From the NCBI RefSeq assembly GCF_004216555.1, contig NZ_SGWQ01000012.1, positions 62,001-126,000 of the forward strand: 64,000 nt of DNA. Direction: 5' to 3'. Shown here piece after piece: positions 24,173 to 32,508 of this stretch; position 1 is the first letter of the stretch, and each line of letters starts with the position of its first letter. A program made the position numbers and the translations under genes. The stretch is from Herbihabitans rhizosphaerae. Lineage in GTDB: Bacteria; Actinomycetota; Actinomycetes; Mycobacteriales; Pseudonocardiaceae. Under the pieces are notes generated by a model, which saw only the letters and a list, made by a program, of their open reading frames with translations, was not told where the DNA came from and made no database searches.

Positions 24173-26146
24173 ATGAAGTACTACCGAATCCTGGGGTTGG
24201 TCGCGGTCGCCGCGATCACGCTCACGGGTTGTGACAGCACTGGCAACGCGAGCGCGGCGGCCGGCCAGGCCGGCGGTGTCGTGGACACCAACGAGCCGGC
24301 GCCCGTGCCGCTGCCGCAGGGGCTTGACCTGGGCAAAGGCAACCGGCGCACACCGATCCCCGGCCTGCCCGACTGGAGCAAGGCCGGCTATCGCGGCGGC
24401 GAGAACCTGCCGGCCGCCGGTGACTACAACCCCGACGCCGCCTGCCGCACCACACCCGGCGAACTGGCCGCGAACTACGGCGTGCGTGCGGACGACGACG
24501 CGGATGATTCATTGGGCCTGCAGAAGGCGATCGACGACATCCGCACGTCGTGCTCGCCGAAGGCGAGCTTCACCAAGCTGTCGCTGATCATCCTGCCGGC
24601 CGGCACACTGACCGTGACTCGTCAGCTCTGGGTGGACGCCGACTACCTGACGATTCGCGGCGCCGGACACAGCACCCGCGTGGTGTTCCGGCCGGACGAG
24701 AACACCCGCTACGACACGCTCACCAAGGACGGCTCGCAGTGGGACCAGGACGCGATGACCTGCGGCAAGGGCCCGAAGGGCGGCTGGATCTGGCCGGGTC
24801 GCGGGTTGTTCCGCGTGCAGAGTCAGGAGATCGAGAAGTCCTATGTGGACGGTTGTCGGGAGCCGAACCGCCAGGACCTGGTGAAGGGCACCGTTAACGC
24901 GCACTGGAAGGCCGGCTTAAAGCTGGCCCCGAAGCCCGGCGACGGCGAGTACTCCGCCCGCGCCGGTGACACCGTGGTGCACGTCGCCAAGGCCGACGGC
25001 GACCTCAAGCCGGGCGCGCTGGTGAACGTCCGGGCCGCGAACACCATGAAGATGTACGAGGAGCAGAAGGCGCTGCCGACCGAGCACAAACTGCAGAACC
25101 TTCATATGCGGCAACGGATCCACCGCGTCGCGGCGGTAGAGGGTAAGACCGTCACGCTGGACGGGCCGCTGGAGTTCGACGTGCCGATCAAGTCCACTTC
25201 GGACGGTGCGCCGGAGATCGAGGGCGCGGAGTACGAGAGCAAGCTGGCGCCGCTGGCCGACCCGGTGATCGGCGTCGGATTCGAGAGCTTCTCGTTCACC
25301 CAGGACATGAAGGGCCTGCCCAAGGCGGGCGGCGGCAGCTACGACGACCTCACGCCGGAGAAGGTGCGCAACGACTACGGCAACTTCGCGCCCGAGTACG
25401 CCATGCACGGCATCGTGTTCAAGTGGGCGGCGGACGGCTTCGTGCGCAATATGAAGATCGAGATGACCGGCTCGCACCCGGTGGTCACCGAGGAGGCGCG
25501 CAACCTGGCGATCGTCAACAACACGTTCGACGGCGCGTGGAACAAAGGCAAGGGCGGCAACGGATATCTCCGCGGCAGCCGCGTGTGGGACTCGGTGTAC
25601 GCGGACAACATCAGCCGCAACCTGCGCCACTTCACCATGCAGTGGTCCGCGTCCGGCAACGTGGTGATCCGCAACGACCTGGACAGCGATCTGAACATGC
25701 ACGGCGGCTGGGAGCGGCGGAATCTGTTCGAGCTGAACACCGTCCGGATTCCGTTCGCGCACGGCCCGTCCCGGTGCACCGCGAACTGCGGCGGCGAGGT
25801 GGCCGGCGATGACGGCGAGACCACCTGGTACCCGATCTGGTGGGGTGCCGGCCGCAAGGCGGTCAAGTGGTCCGGCGCCACCGGTCCGCAGAACGTCTTC
25901 TTCAACAACGCGATGGCCAAGCAGTCGGTCCAGGGCGGCCCGTTCGCCGACTACCGGCCCAACGGCGGCGACGCGCACACGGTGCAGCAGTACGGCTGGG
26001 GCGGCGGGCGGTACCAGCACCTCGAACGGGACGGCGGCCCGATCGCCGACTGGTCCGGTGGGGAGACGGCGAACTACGCCGGGCGCGGTGTGGACACCGC
26101 CGCCACCGACCCGGCGCAGTCGCTGTTCCTGCGAGTCCCCCGATAA
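24173..26146 (+). CDS. Large secreted lipoprotein, beta-helix/pectate-lyase-like
   Basis: A 657-residue lipoprotein with lipobox LTGC (Cys near residue 20). After a Pro-rich linker come 'YGVRADDDADDSLGLQKAID', a phrase typical of the N-terminal capping region of pectate-lyase-superfamily beta-helices, and LIILPAGTLTVTRQLWV. The middle and end contain repeated strand-turn patterns with Asn ladders (AIVNNTFDGAWN, VYADNISRN, NVVIRNDLDSD, LFELNTVRIPF), consistent with right-handed coils. No catalytic motif of a known polysaccharide lyase is certain. ATG 24173 follows GGGGCGAG closely; ATG 24161 is possible. Probably binds or cleaves a polymer at the cell surface. Confidence 0.7.
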   Translation: MKYYRILGLVAVAAITLTGCDSTGNASAAAGQAGGVVDTNEPAPVPLPQGLDLGKGNRRTPIPGLPDWSKAGYRGGENLPAAGDYNPDAACRTTPGELAANYGVRADDDADDSLGLQKAIDDIRTSCSPKASFTKLSLIILPAGTLTVTRQLWVDADYLTIRGAGHSTRVVFRPDENTRYDTLTKDGSQWDQDAMTCGKGPKGGWIWPGRGLFRVQSQEIEKSYVDGCREPNRQDLVKGTVNAHWKAGLKLAPKPGDGEYSARAGDTVVHVAKADGDLKPGALVNVRAANTMKMYEEQKALPTEHKLQNLHMRQRIHRVAAVEGKTVTLDGPLEFDVPIKSTSDGAPEIEGAEYESKLAPLADPVIGVGFESFSFTQDMKGLPKAGGGSYDDLTPEKVRNDYGNFAPEYAMHGIVFKWAADGFVRNMKIEMTGSHPVVTEEARNLAIVNNTFDGAWNKGKGGNGYLRGSRVWDSVYADNISRNLRHFTMQWSASGNVVIRNDLDSDLNMHGGWERRNLFELNTVRIPFAHGPSRCTANCGGEVAGDDGETTWYPIWWGAGRKAVKWSGATGPQNVFFNNAMAKQSVQGGPFADYRPNGGDAHTVQQYGWGGGRYQHLERDGGPIADWSGGETANYAGRGVDTAATDPAQSLFLRVPR

Positions 26147-26196
26147 CCCACAGGCCGGCCGCGGCGTCTCCCCATCGACCCGTCGCCGCGGCCAAA

Positions 26197-26234
26197 GGTG
26201 TGTCCCGCGGATCCCCGGATCCGCGGGACACACC
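26197..26234 (+). terminator. Strong terminator, 18-bp perfect stem
   Basis: GGTGTGTCCCGCGGATCC, two bases, then GGATCCGCGGGACACACC, followed by CGTTTC. It lies about 50 nt after the lipoprotein stop, between two convergent transcription units, and is symmetric enough to act in both directions. Confidence 0.85.
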
Positions 26235-26249
26235 CGTTTCACCCCCGGC

Positions 26250-26355
26250 ACGCGGGACTCGCGGTGCCTGAGCGCGGGACTCGCCGGTGCACAGCGCGGG
26301 ACTCGCGGGTGCAGGGCGCGGGACTCGCCGGTGCAGGGCGCGGGACTCGCGGCAC
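26250..26355. repeat. Five tandem GCGGGACTC repeats
   Basis: Units of about 22-23 bp with core GCGCGGGACTCGC followed by SGGTGCA; the first and last units are divergent. The array lies between convergent genes. A shorter inverted copy is at 29104-29147, on the other side of the two-component system. Confidence 0.7.
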
Positions 26356-26372
26356 GACCACGACCAGTGCGC

Positions 26373-26576
26373 TCAGGTGCGCTGGCGGTCTCGGATTGAC
26401 CAGAGCAGCGCCACGCCGATCAGCACCATGATCACGCTGGCCGGGATCTGTAGCCCTTCCGGCAGCACGTGCCGGGTCAGGAACCAGCTCTTCGATCCGT
26501 CGACGATCTTGGAGATGGCACCGCCGATGCCCTGCACCAGCAGCACGATTCCGACCACCTCGGTCACGATTTTCAT
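26373..26576 (-). CDS. Small membrane protein
   Basis: 67 residues with two hydrophobic segments (about 5-22 and 44-60) and a short charged C-terminus (SIRDRQRT). ATG overlaps the stop of the 200-residue membrane gene upstream (ATGA), so the pair is translated together. No recognised family. Confidence 0.6.
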   Translation of the reverse strand: MKIVTEVVGIVLLVQGIGGAISKIVDGSKSWFLTRHVLPEGLQIPASVIMVLIGVALLWSIRDRQRT

Positions 26577-27175
26577 ACGCTTTCCCTTTCCTCGTCACGG
26601 TTTCCCGCGTTCGACCCCATTTGCCACAGCGGACCGAACAGCAACCACGCGCCGAGCACGACGGTGAGCCGCACCATCCAGCCGGACGGGGCGGCCCAGA
26701 GCGCCTCGGTCTTGTCCGGTGTGCCGACCACGAAGACCAGGAACGCCATCGCGGAGTTGGCGATCAGCCAGGCGAGCGCACACCGCCGCCACAGCACCCA
26801 TTCGTGCCGCAAACGGATCGGGCCGTGTTTCGGAACCTTGACCGGCTTCGGCCCGCCGGCGAACCGGTGCGCGAACCACGCGTCCGCCTTGGCGATCAGC
26901 GAGTGCCCGAAGGCGACGCTGAACCCCAGATACGCCGCGCCGATGCCGTGCACCGCCGTCGCCTCGCCACCGCGCCGCAGGTCGAACACCGTCGCGACCA
27001 GCAGCACCACGTCCAACAGCGGCGTGCTGACCAGCAGCACGTTGCTCGTGCGCCGCCAGCGCAGCAGGTAGCGCGCGCACAGCCCGGCGGCGAGCACCAC
27101 CCAGAAGCCGACCTCGCAGATGGCGATCAGCGCCACCAGCGGGTTCTCGGAGATCTTGTCGATAATCGCGTCCAC
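26573..27175 (-). CDS. Membrane protein, 200 residues
   Basis: Five or so hydrophobic segments; after the third comes a basic loop 'GPKPVKVPKHGPIRLRHEW'. The N-terminus MDAIIDKISENPLVALIAI is a helix entering the membrane directly. It is divergent from the sensor kinase gene with about 110 bp between starts, and its small partner follows with a 4-nt overlap. The pair could be a target of the two-component system. No family name can be supported. Confidence 0.65.
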   Translation of the reverse strand: MDAIIDKISENPLVALIAICEVGFWVVLAAGLCARYLLRWRRTSNVLLVSTPLLDVVLLVATVFDLRRGGEATAVHGIGAAYLGFSVAFGHSLIAKADAWFAHRFAGGPKPVKVPKHGPIRLRHEWVLWRRCALAWLIANSAMAFLVFVVGTPDKTEALWAAPSGWMVRLTVVLGAWLLFGPLWQMGSNAGNRDEERESV

Positions 27176-27285
27176 GAGTACAACCGTGGCGGCGGCGAGG
27201 GTGTCACCGCGTCGGCGATGCGAGCCATTCGTGGTACTTCCTTCGAATGACGCGAGCGCGCCGAGGCTGTGTTGTGATGGGCCGC

Positions 27286-28464
27286 GTGACCGATTCCGCC
27301 GTTCCGCGCGCGCGGCGCTGGGACGTGCTGGTGGCGGTCGTCTGCTTCGGGGTCGGCAGCATTCTGTACAGCGGGCTTCCGGTGTCGCTGCCGGCGGTGC
27401 CGTTCCTGCCGGTCGCCGGGTTCCCGTCGCTGGTCCTGCTCGCGGTCATGTGTGTGGGGCAGGTGTTCCGCACGACGTACCCGGTACCGGGGCTGCTGGT
27501 CGGGCTCGTGGCCGCGGTGATCGACGTGGCGCTCGGGCTGAGCCTGCCCGTGCTGCTGGTGCTCACCGACCTGCTCTACTGCGCCACGCTGTACGGCTCC
27601 CGGCGGACCAGCCGGGTGATCATGGTGCTGACCGGAACGCTCGTGCTGACCACCGCCGTGGTGTCGATGTCGTTCGCGGACGACTGGCGGCGCGGGGTGC
27701 TCACGATCTTGCAGGTGTGCCCGATCCCGCTGATCCCGGTGTGGTGGGCGGTGAACGTGCGCACGCAGCGGGAGATCGCCGAGTCGGAACGGGCGCGTGC
27801 GGACGATGTCGCGCGGATCGCCGAACTGGACCGGCAGGCGGCGGTGGGTGCCGAACGGTCCCGGATGGCGCGCGATCTGCACGACGTGATCGCCGGGCAG
27901 TTGTCCGCGATCGCCATCCAGACCGAGGCGCTTCTGTCCACTGTGGACGACATGCCGGAGCGGGCGCGTACGGTGTTGAAGTCCGTGCGGCACAACAGTG
28001 TCGCGTCGCTGACCGAGATGCGCGCGATGATCGGGTTGCTGCGGTCCGACGACACGGAGTCGATGGAGCGGACCGCGCCGGCCCGGCTGCGCGATCTCGA
28101 TCCGCTGATCGACTCGGCGCGCGCGGCCGGGCTGCGCGTGCGCGTGGAGTCCACTGTGGACGGTGAGCTGCCGGCGGCGGTCGACCTGTCGGCGTACCGG
28201 ATCGTGCAGGAGGCGCTGACCAACGCGGTGAAGCACGCGCCGGGGGCGGCGGCGAGCGTCTCCGTGCGGGGGTGCGAGGGCACGCTGGTTCTCGAGGTGG
28301 TCAACGAGTTGACCGGCTCGTCGTCGGGCACCGGTGGCGGCACGGGCCTGGCCACCATGGCCGAGCGGGCGCAGGCGGTCGGGGGCACGCTGGTGAGCGC
28401 CGGCCGGCACGACGACCGCTGGCTCGTGCGGGCCGAACTGCCTGTCGGGGAGGAGAAAGCGTGA
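27286..28464 (+). CDS. Sensor histidine kinase, NarL/DesK type
   Basis: A 392-residue membrane kinase. The N-terminal third has five or six hydrophobic helices and no large extracellular domain, so it probably senses something in or at the membrane. The HisKA_3 box RSRMARDLHDVIAGQ gives His199 as phosphoacceptor. The HATPase domain follows (N-box EALTNAVKHAPG, G-box GTGGGTGLATM). It is coupled to the response regulator gene by a GTGA overlap. GTG 27286 has a TGTGAT box 7 nt upstream; ATG 27277 is an alternative. The divergent membrane-protein pair is a plausible regulon member. Confidence 0.92.
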   Translation: MTDSAVPRARRWDVLVAVVCFGVGSILYSGLPVSLPAVPFLPVAGFPSLVLLAVMCVGQVFRTTYPVPGLLVGLVAAVIDVALGLSLPVLLVLTDLLYCATLYGSRRTSRVIMVLTGTLVLTTAVVSMSFADDWRRGVLTILQVCPIPLIPVWWAVNVRTQREIAESERARADDVARIAELDRQAAVGAERSRMARDLHDVIAGQLSAIAIQTEALLSTVDDMPERARTVLKSVRHNSVASLTEMRAMIGLLRSDDTESMERTAPARLRDLDPLIDSARAAGLRVRVESTVDGELPAAVDLSAYRIVQEALTNAVKHAPGAAASVSVRGCEGTLVLEVVNELTGSSSGTGGGTGLATMAERAQAVGGTLVSAGRHDDRWLVRAELPVGEEKA

Positions 28465-29105
28465 CGATCAAGGTGCTGATCGCGGACGACCACGACGCGA
28501 TCAGGGCGGGGCTCGCGCTGATCCTGGACGGCGCGGACGGGATCGAGGTGGTGGCCGAGGCGTCCGACGGCGCGGCCGCCGTGCGCCGGGCGGAGGCGCT
28601 GCGGCCGGACGTGGTGCTGATGGACGTGCGGATGCCGGGGATGGACGGGATCGAGGCGACCGAACGGCTGCGCGGCGTGTGCGACGTGCTCGTGCTCGTG
28701 CTGACCACGTTCGACGTGGACGAGTACGTGTACGGGGCGCTGCGAGCCGGTGCCGCCGGGTTCCTGTTGAAGTCGGTGGACGCCGTGCGGCTGGTGGCGT
28801 CGGTGCGCTCGGTGGCGGCGGGGGACGGGGTGATCGAGCCGAGTGTCACCCGGCGTCTGCTGACCGCGTTCGCCGATGCCGCGCCCGCGGTCGGGGCGGC
28901 TCCGCCGGGGTTGGCGGAGTTGACCGAGCGGGAGCGGGATGTGTTGGCGTGCCTGGGAGACGGGCTGTCCAACGCGGAGATCGCCGCGCGGCTGGTGATC
29001 GCGGAGACGACGGTGAAGACGCACGTGTCGCGGGTGCTCACCAAGCTGGATCTGCGTTCCCGCCTCCAGGCCGCGATGGTCGCCCGAGACGCCGGCTTGT
29101 CATAA
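28461..29105 (+). CDS. NarL-family response regulator
   Basis: 214 residues. Receiver domain with acidic pocket ADD at 8-10, phosphoacceptor Asp55 in VVLMDVRMPGMDG, Thr in LVLTTFD and Lys in FLLKSVD. A LuxR-type helix-turn-helix closes the protein (LTERERDVLACLGDGLSNAEIA, then TVKTHVSRVL; each part of a standard motif at about 150-205). GTG start with GGGGAGGAG 6 nt upstream, overlapping the kinase stop. It should bind DNA as a dimer when phosphorylated by the adjacent kinase. Confidence 0.93.
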   Translation: MTIKVLIADDHDAIRAGLALILDGADGIEVVAEASDGAAAVRRAEALRPDVVLMDVRMPGMDGIEATERLRGVCDVLVLVLTTFDVDEYVYGALRAGAAGFLLKSVDAVRLVASVRSVAAGDGVIEPSVTRRLLTAFADAAPAVGAAPPGLAELTERERDVLACLGDGLSNAEIAARLVIAETTVKTHVSRVLTKLDLRSRLQAAMVARDAGLS

Positions 29106-29147
29106 CTCGCGAGTCCCGCGCCCTGCACCGGTGAGTCCCGCGCTGTG
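29104..29147. repeat. Inverted copy of the GCGGGACTC repeat
   Basis: Two units reading GCGAGTCCCGCGCCCTGCA and GTGAGTCCCGCGCTGTGCA, the reverse complement of units in the 26250-26355 array. It begins at the response-regulator stop. Confidence 0.65.
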
Positions 29148-29187
29148 CACCTGCCGGCTCCGTCGCGGTTGCCAAGCGAACGAAGTC

Positions 29188-30009
29188 GTGTTCGCGGGTG
29201 TCGCCGCTCTGATCGCGGTGGTCGCCCGAGGTGTCGCCGCCGCCGCGCCGGTGCGACCGCCATCGGGATCACGCCGGGCACGTACATGAACTACGGCTTT
29301 CCCGGTGGCACAACGGAACTGACCGACGTCACCTGGTCGACAACGCCCGAGTACGACCCTGGCTATCAGTCCAACATCTTCTGGAGTCACCAGTTCGGCT
29401 TCAACAAGGGCGAAGGCGCCTACATCGGCATGCGGAGCAACGGCGGCAAGCCGCGCACGTTCCTGTTCTCGGTGTGGAACGCGACCGACACCACGACCGG
29501 CGTCGCGCTCAAGCTCGGCAGCATTCGCAACGCGGCGACCGCGATCTCGACCGGCGGAATGGTCGACTGGACCGAGTACTTCGAGTGGAACGACCCGCGG
29601 GCGAACTGCTACGACCAGCCCGGTTCGGCCGCGCGGTTCGGCCTGCCGGTGCCAACGGCGGCTCGATCACGGCGAAGGTCACCAGCACGAGCAGCAGTGA
29701 CAACGCCTGCAAGCCGATGACCAGAATCGACACGGTGAACGGCGGGACGGCCCAGGTCTTGGCGATCGGCAACTCGGTGCGCGGTCCGGTGACCGGACTC
29801 GGCGGCAACTGCATGGACGCCGAGGGCGGGGTCGCCGACGGCGTGCGGGCGATCTTGTACGCGTGCGGTGGCGGGCTGAACCAGGCCTGGATCGCCGCGG
29901 CCGACGGAACGCTGCGGCTGCCGTCTGATCACTGCCTCGCCGTGGACCAGGACGGCTCGGTGAAGGTGCCTGGCTCACGACACGCGGAAAGGCCCTGTGG
30001 TACTAACTG
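29188..30009 (+). pseudogene. Decayed secreted DUF3472-ricin lectin gene
   Basis: Three reading frames together spell one protein. Frame A (from about 29188) encodes a signal-peptide-like VVFAGVAALIAVVA. Frame B (about 29262-29660) encodes the DUF3472 body: GTYMNYGFPGGTTELTDV, GFNKGEGAYIGM, GGMVDWTEYFEWNDPR. Frame C (about 29655-29985) encodes KPMTRIDTV and a ricin-type beta-trefoil part (GGNCMDAEGG, LNQAWIAAADGTLRL, DHCLAVDQDG). So there are at least two frameshifts, and part of the DUF3472 core between DTTTG and LKLGSIR appears deleted relative to intact relatives I know. The tail also seems to leave frame before the stop. The intact ancestor would have been a secreted carbohydrate-binding protein. 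Confidence 0.75.
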
Positions 30010-31781
30010 ATCGACACCGTCTCGCTTTCGTTCGCGATCCGCAGCGCCTCGACCAGTTTGCGGTACAGGTCGTCGGTGGCGAGCAGTCGCTCGTGATCAC
30101 CGATGGCGCGCACCCGGCCGGCTTCCATCACGACGATCGTGTCCGCGTCGAGCACCGTGGACAGCCGGTGCGCGATCGTCACCACCGCGCCGGTGCTCGC
30201 CCGCCGGCGGATGCAGTCGTGGATCGCCGCCTCGGTGAGCGCGTCCACCTGCGCGGTCGCCTCGTCGAGTAGCAGCACGTCGGGGCTGCGCAGGATCGCC
30301 CGCGCGAGCGCGATGCGTTGCCGCTCGCCGCCGGACACCGCGGTCGACGACAGCGGCGTGTCCAGCCCGTCGTCCAACGAGTCGATCTTCTCCAGCAGCC
30401 GCACCTCGCCGAGCACCTCGCGCAGCTCCTCCTCGCTCGCGTCGGGGTGGGTGAACAGCAGGTTCTCCCGAATCGTGCCCGGCACGATCGGCGCCTCCTG
30501 CTCGACGTAGGCGAGGTGCGCGCGCAACTCGTCATGCGTGTACTCGCCGTACGGCCGGCCGCCCAGGTACAGCTCGCCGTTCTGGGGCCGGAGAAACCGC
30601 AGGATCAGCGAGAACATCGTCGTCTTGCCCGCACCGGACGGCCCGACGATCGCCACGTGACCGCGCTTCGGCACGGCCAGGTCCACACCCTTGACGGCCG
30701 GCTCCATGTCCGGCCCGTAGGCGGCGACGACTTCGCGCAGCTCCAGCACGTTCTCCCCGCTCACCGGGCCGCTCGTGGGCACGGGCCGCCGTTCGTCCGC
30801 CTCCATCTCGAGCGCCTCGACGTCCCGAATCCGGCCGGCCGCCGCGATGCCCGACTGCAGCGCGGTCGTGTTCTGTGTCAGCTCGGTGATCGGGTCGATC
30901 AGGCCGAACGCGTACAGCAGGAACGCGATCAGGCTGGACACCTCGAGCTGACCTTGGCTGACCCGCCACGCGCCGATCCCGAGAATCAGGATGATCGCGA
31001 GCTGCACGCCCGACCACGCGATCGTCCAACTCGTCGCCTCGCGCCGCACCGCACGAATGCCGTAGTCGGCCGACGCCCGCGCCTCGGTGAGGATTCGATC
31101 GGCCTGCCGGTCCTCGGCGCGGCTCGCCTTCACCGTGCGGATCGCGCGCACCGCGCTCTCCAGCGCGCCGCCGAGCTTGCCGACGTGATCCTGCGCCCGT
31201 TCCTGCGCCTTCGCGATCGCCGGCATCAACAGGGCGAACACCACGCCGACCACGGCGATCGCCGCGACGGTCGTGCCGAGCAGCACCAGGTCGAGCACGC
31301 CCATCAGCACCATGCTTCCCGCGAGCATGACCGCGCCGTTGACCAGCCCGATCACGCTGGACGAGGCGGCCTCGCGCAGCAGCAGGGTGTCCGAGGTGAC
31401 CCTGGTGACGAACTCGCCGGACGGCCTCCCGGTCACGGCGGGAATCGTGGCGCGGAACAGCCGCCGCACCATCGACTCCCGGACGTCGAACACCACGCGC
31501 TCGCCGAGCGCGCCCAGCAGCGTCCACTGCCACAGCAGGACCGCCGCGCCGACGATCATCAGCGCGAGCAGGGTGAGCACCGGGCCGCTGAGCGACTCCG
31601 AGCCGGCCAGCGAATCGAGCACCCACTTGGTCACCATCGGCGTGGCCAGGCCCATCGCCGATCCGATCAGTGCGAGCACCAGTCCCAAGATGAGCGTGCG
31701 CAGGTGCGGTCGGGCGAACGACCAGAGGATCGCCATGCGCGCACGGTTCGGAGCTTCTTTGTCCCCCTCGATACTTGCCAT
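30003..31781 (-). CDS. ABC exporter, fused membrane-ATPase half-transporter
   Basis: A 592-residue type IV ABC exporter subunit that would work as a homodimer. Residues 1-300 hold six transmembrane helices; the ATPase half has Walker A GPSGAGKTT, signature VSGGERQR, Walker B DVLLLDEAT and the H-loop IAHRLS. Family members export drugs, lipids or peptides. Start ATG 31781 (MASIEGDKEAP) is the first Met with a sensible N-terminus. It is divergent from a TetR gene across a 78-bp gap containing two palindromes, so repression by that TetR protein is expected. Its 3' end abuts the decayed DUF3472 gene. Confidence 0.9.
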   Translation of the reverse strand: MASIEGDKEAPNRARMAILWSFARPHLRTLILGLVLALIGSAMGLATPMVTKWVLDSLAGSESLSGPVLTLLALMIVGAAVLLWQWTLLGALGERVVFDVRESMVRRLFRATIPAVTGRPSGEFVTRVTSDTLLLREAASSSVIGLVNGAVMLAGSMVLMGVLDLVLLGTTVAAIAVVGVVFALLMPAIAKAQERAQDHVGKLGGALESAVRAIRTVKASRAEDRQADRILTEARASADYGIRAVRREATSWTIAWSGVQLAIILILGIGAWRVSQGQLEVSSLIAFLLYAFGLIDPITELTQNTTALQSGIAAAGRIRDVEALEMEADERRPVPTSGPVSGENVLELREVVAAYGPDMEPAVKGVDLAVPKRGHVAIVGPSGAGKTTMFSLILRFLRPQNGELYLGGRPYGEYTHDELRAHLAYVEQEAPIVPGTIRENLLFTHPDASEEELREVLGEVRLLEKIDSLDDGLDTPLSSTAVSGGERQRIALARAILRSPDVLLLDEATAQVDALTEAAIHDCIRRRASTGAVVTIAHRLSTVLDADTIVVMEAGRVRAIGDHERLLATDDLYRKLVEALRIANESETVSIS

Positions 31782-31789
31782 GCCCCAAG

Positions 31790-31807
31790 TGGAACATTGG
31801 TGTTCCA
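31790..31807. promoter_or_regulatory. Predicted TetR operator
   Basis: Perfect palindrome TGGAACA-TTGG-TGTTCCA in the 78-bp divergent gap between the ABC exporter and tetR, 9 nt from the exporter ATG. Confidence 0.65.
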
Positions 31808-31814
31808 TCGTGTC

Positions 31815-31829
31815 AACGGACTTTCCGTT
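31815..31829. promoter_or_regulatory. Second palindrome in the tetR-ABC gap
   Basis: AACGGA-CTT-TCCGTT, 8 nt from the larger palindrome. It may be a second operator or a chance repeat; it lies just upstream of the tetR -10 box. Confidence 0.4.
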
Positions 31830-31846
31830 CTGGGGCGGCACCGGTG

Positions 31847-31852
31847 TACGGT
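31847..31852 (+). promoter_or_regulatory. -10 box of tetR
   Basis: TACGGT, 7 nt before ATG 31860, with no ribosome site in between: a leaderless transcript is predicted. Confidence 0.55.
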
Positions 31853-31859
31853 GCTGCAT

Positions 31860-32429
31860 ATGGTTGTCGATGGCCCCGCCGAGACCGGCGCACGAGCACG
31901 GACCAGGCGCGCGATCCTGGACGCCGCGGTCAGCGCGCTGTCCCGCGATCCGGCGTCCTCGCTCGGCGACATCGCGGCCGCGGCCGGGGTCGGGCGCACC
32001 ACCGTGCACCGGTACTTCGCCGAGCGTTCGGACCTGCTCCAGGCGCTGAGCAACGACGCGCTGGACAAGATCGCGGTCGCGAACGAGCGCGCGCGACTCG
32101 GCGAGGGAGGCCCGGTCGAGGCGCTCGAGCGGTTCTGCAAGGAGATGTTCGAACTCGGCGACCTGCTGATGCTGATCTTCAACGACCCGCAGTTGATGGC
32201 CTGCCCCGAATGGGAGGAGTACACCGAGGCGGACCGGGACTTCCTGCGGCTGGTGGAACGCGGGCACGCCGAAGGGGTGATGGACCGGGAACTGTCGCCG
32301 GAATGGGTCCAGCAAACCCTCTGGGCTCTGCTGTACGCGGCGTGGTCGCACGTGCGGGAAAACGGCGCCTCCAAGTTCGACGCGCTCGTCCTGTGCCTTC
32401 GGACCGTCAGAAAGTCGATCGCGACCTGA
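31860..32429 (+). CDS. TetR-family regulator
   Basis: 189 residues. The N-terminal helix-turn-helix (about residues 12-58: RRAILDAAVSAL, then IAAAAGVGRTTVHRYFAERSDLL split over two helices) is standard; the C-terminal ligand/dimer domain is acidic and holds LLMLIFNDPQLMACPEWEEY. It should bind the palindromes in the gap and repress the divergent ABC exporter. The ligand is unknown. Confidence 0.9.
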   Translation: MVVDGPAETGARARTRRAILDAAVSALSRDPASSLGDIAAAAGVGRTTVHRYFAERSDLLQALSNDALDKIAVANERARLGEGGPVEALERFCKEMFELGDLLMLIFNDPQLMACPEWEEYTEADRDFLRLVERGHAEGVMDRELSPEWVQQTLWALLYAAWSHVRENGASKFDALVLCLRTVRKSIAT

Positions 32430-32508
32430 CGCACCCTGTAACGGAAGCGCTACCCCTGGCGACATAGCCGATCGCTGGGGTTGATTCGTGAACGGCTGGG
32501 GGCGGCGA

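Noticed and set aside
26250-26355. CRISPR-like array
   Set aside because: The 22-23-bp units run head to tail with no unique spacers of constant length and no cas genes; it is a simple tandem repeat.
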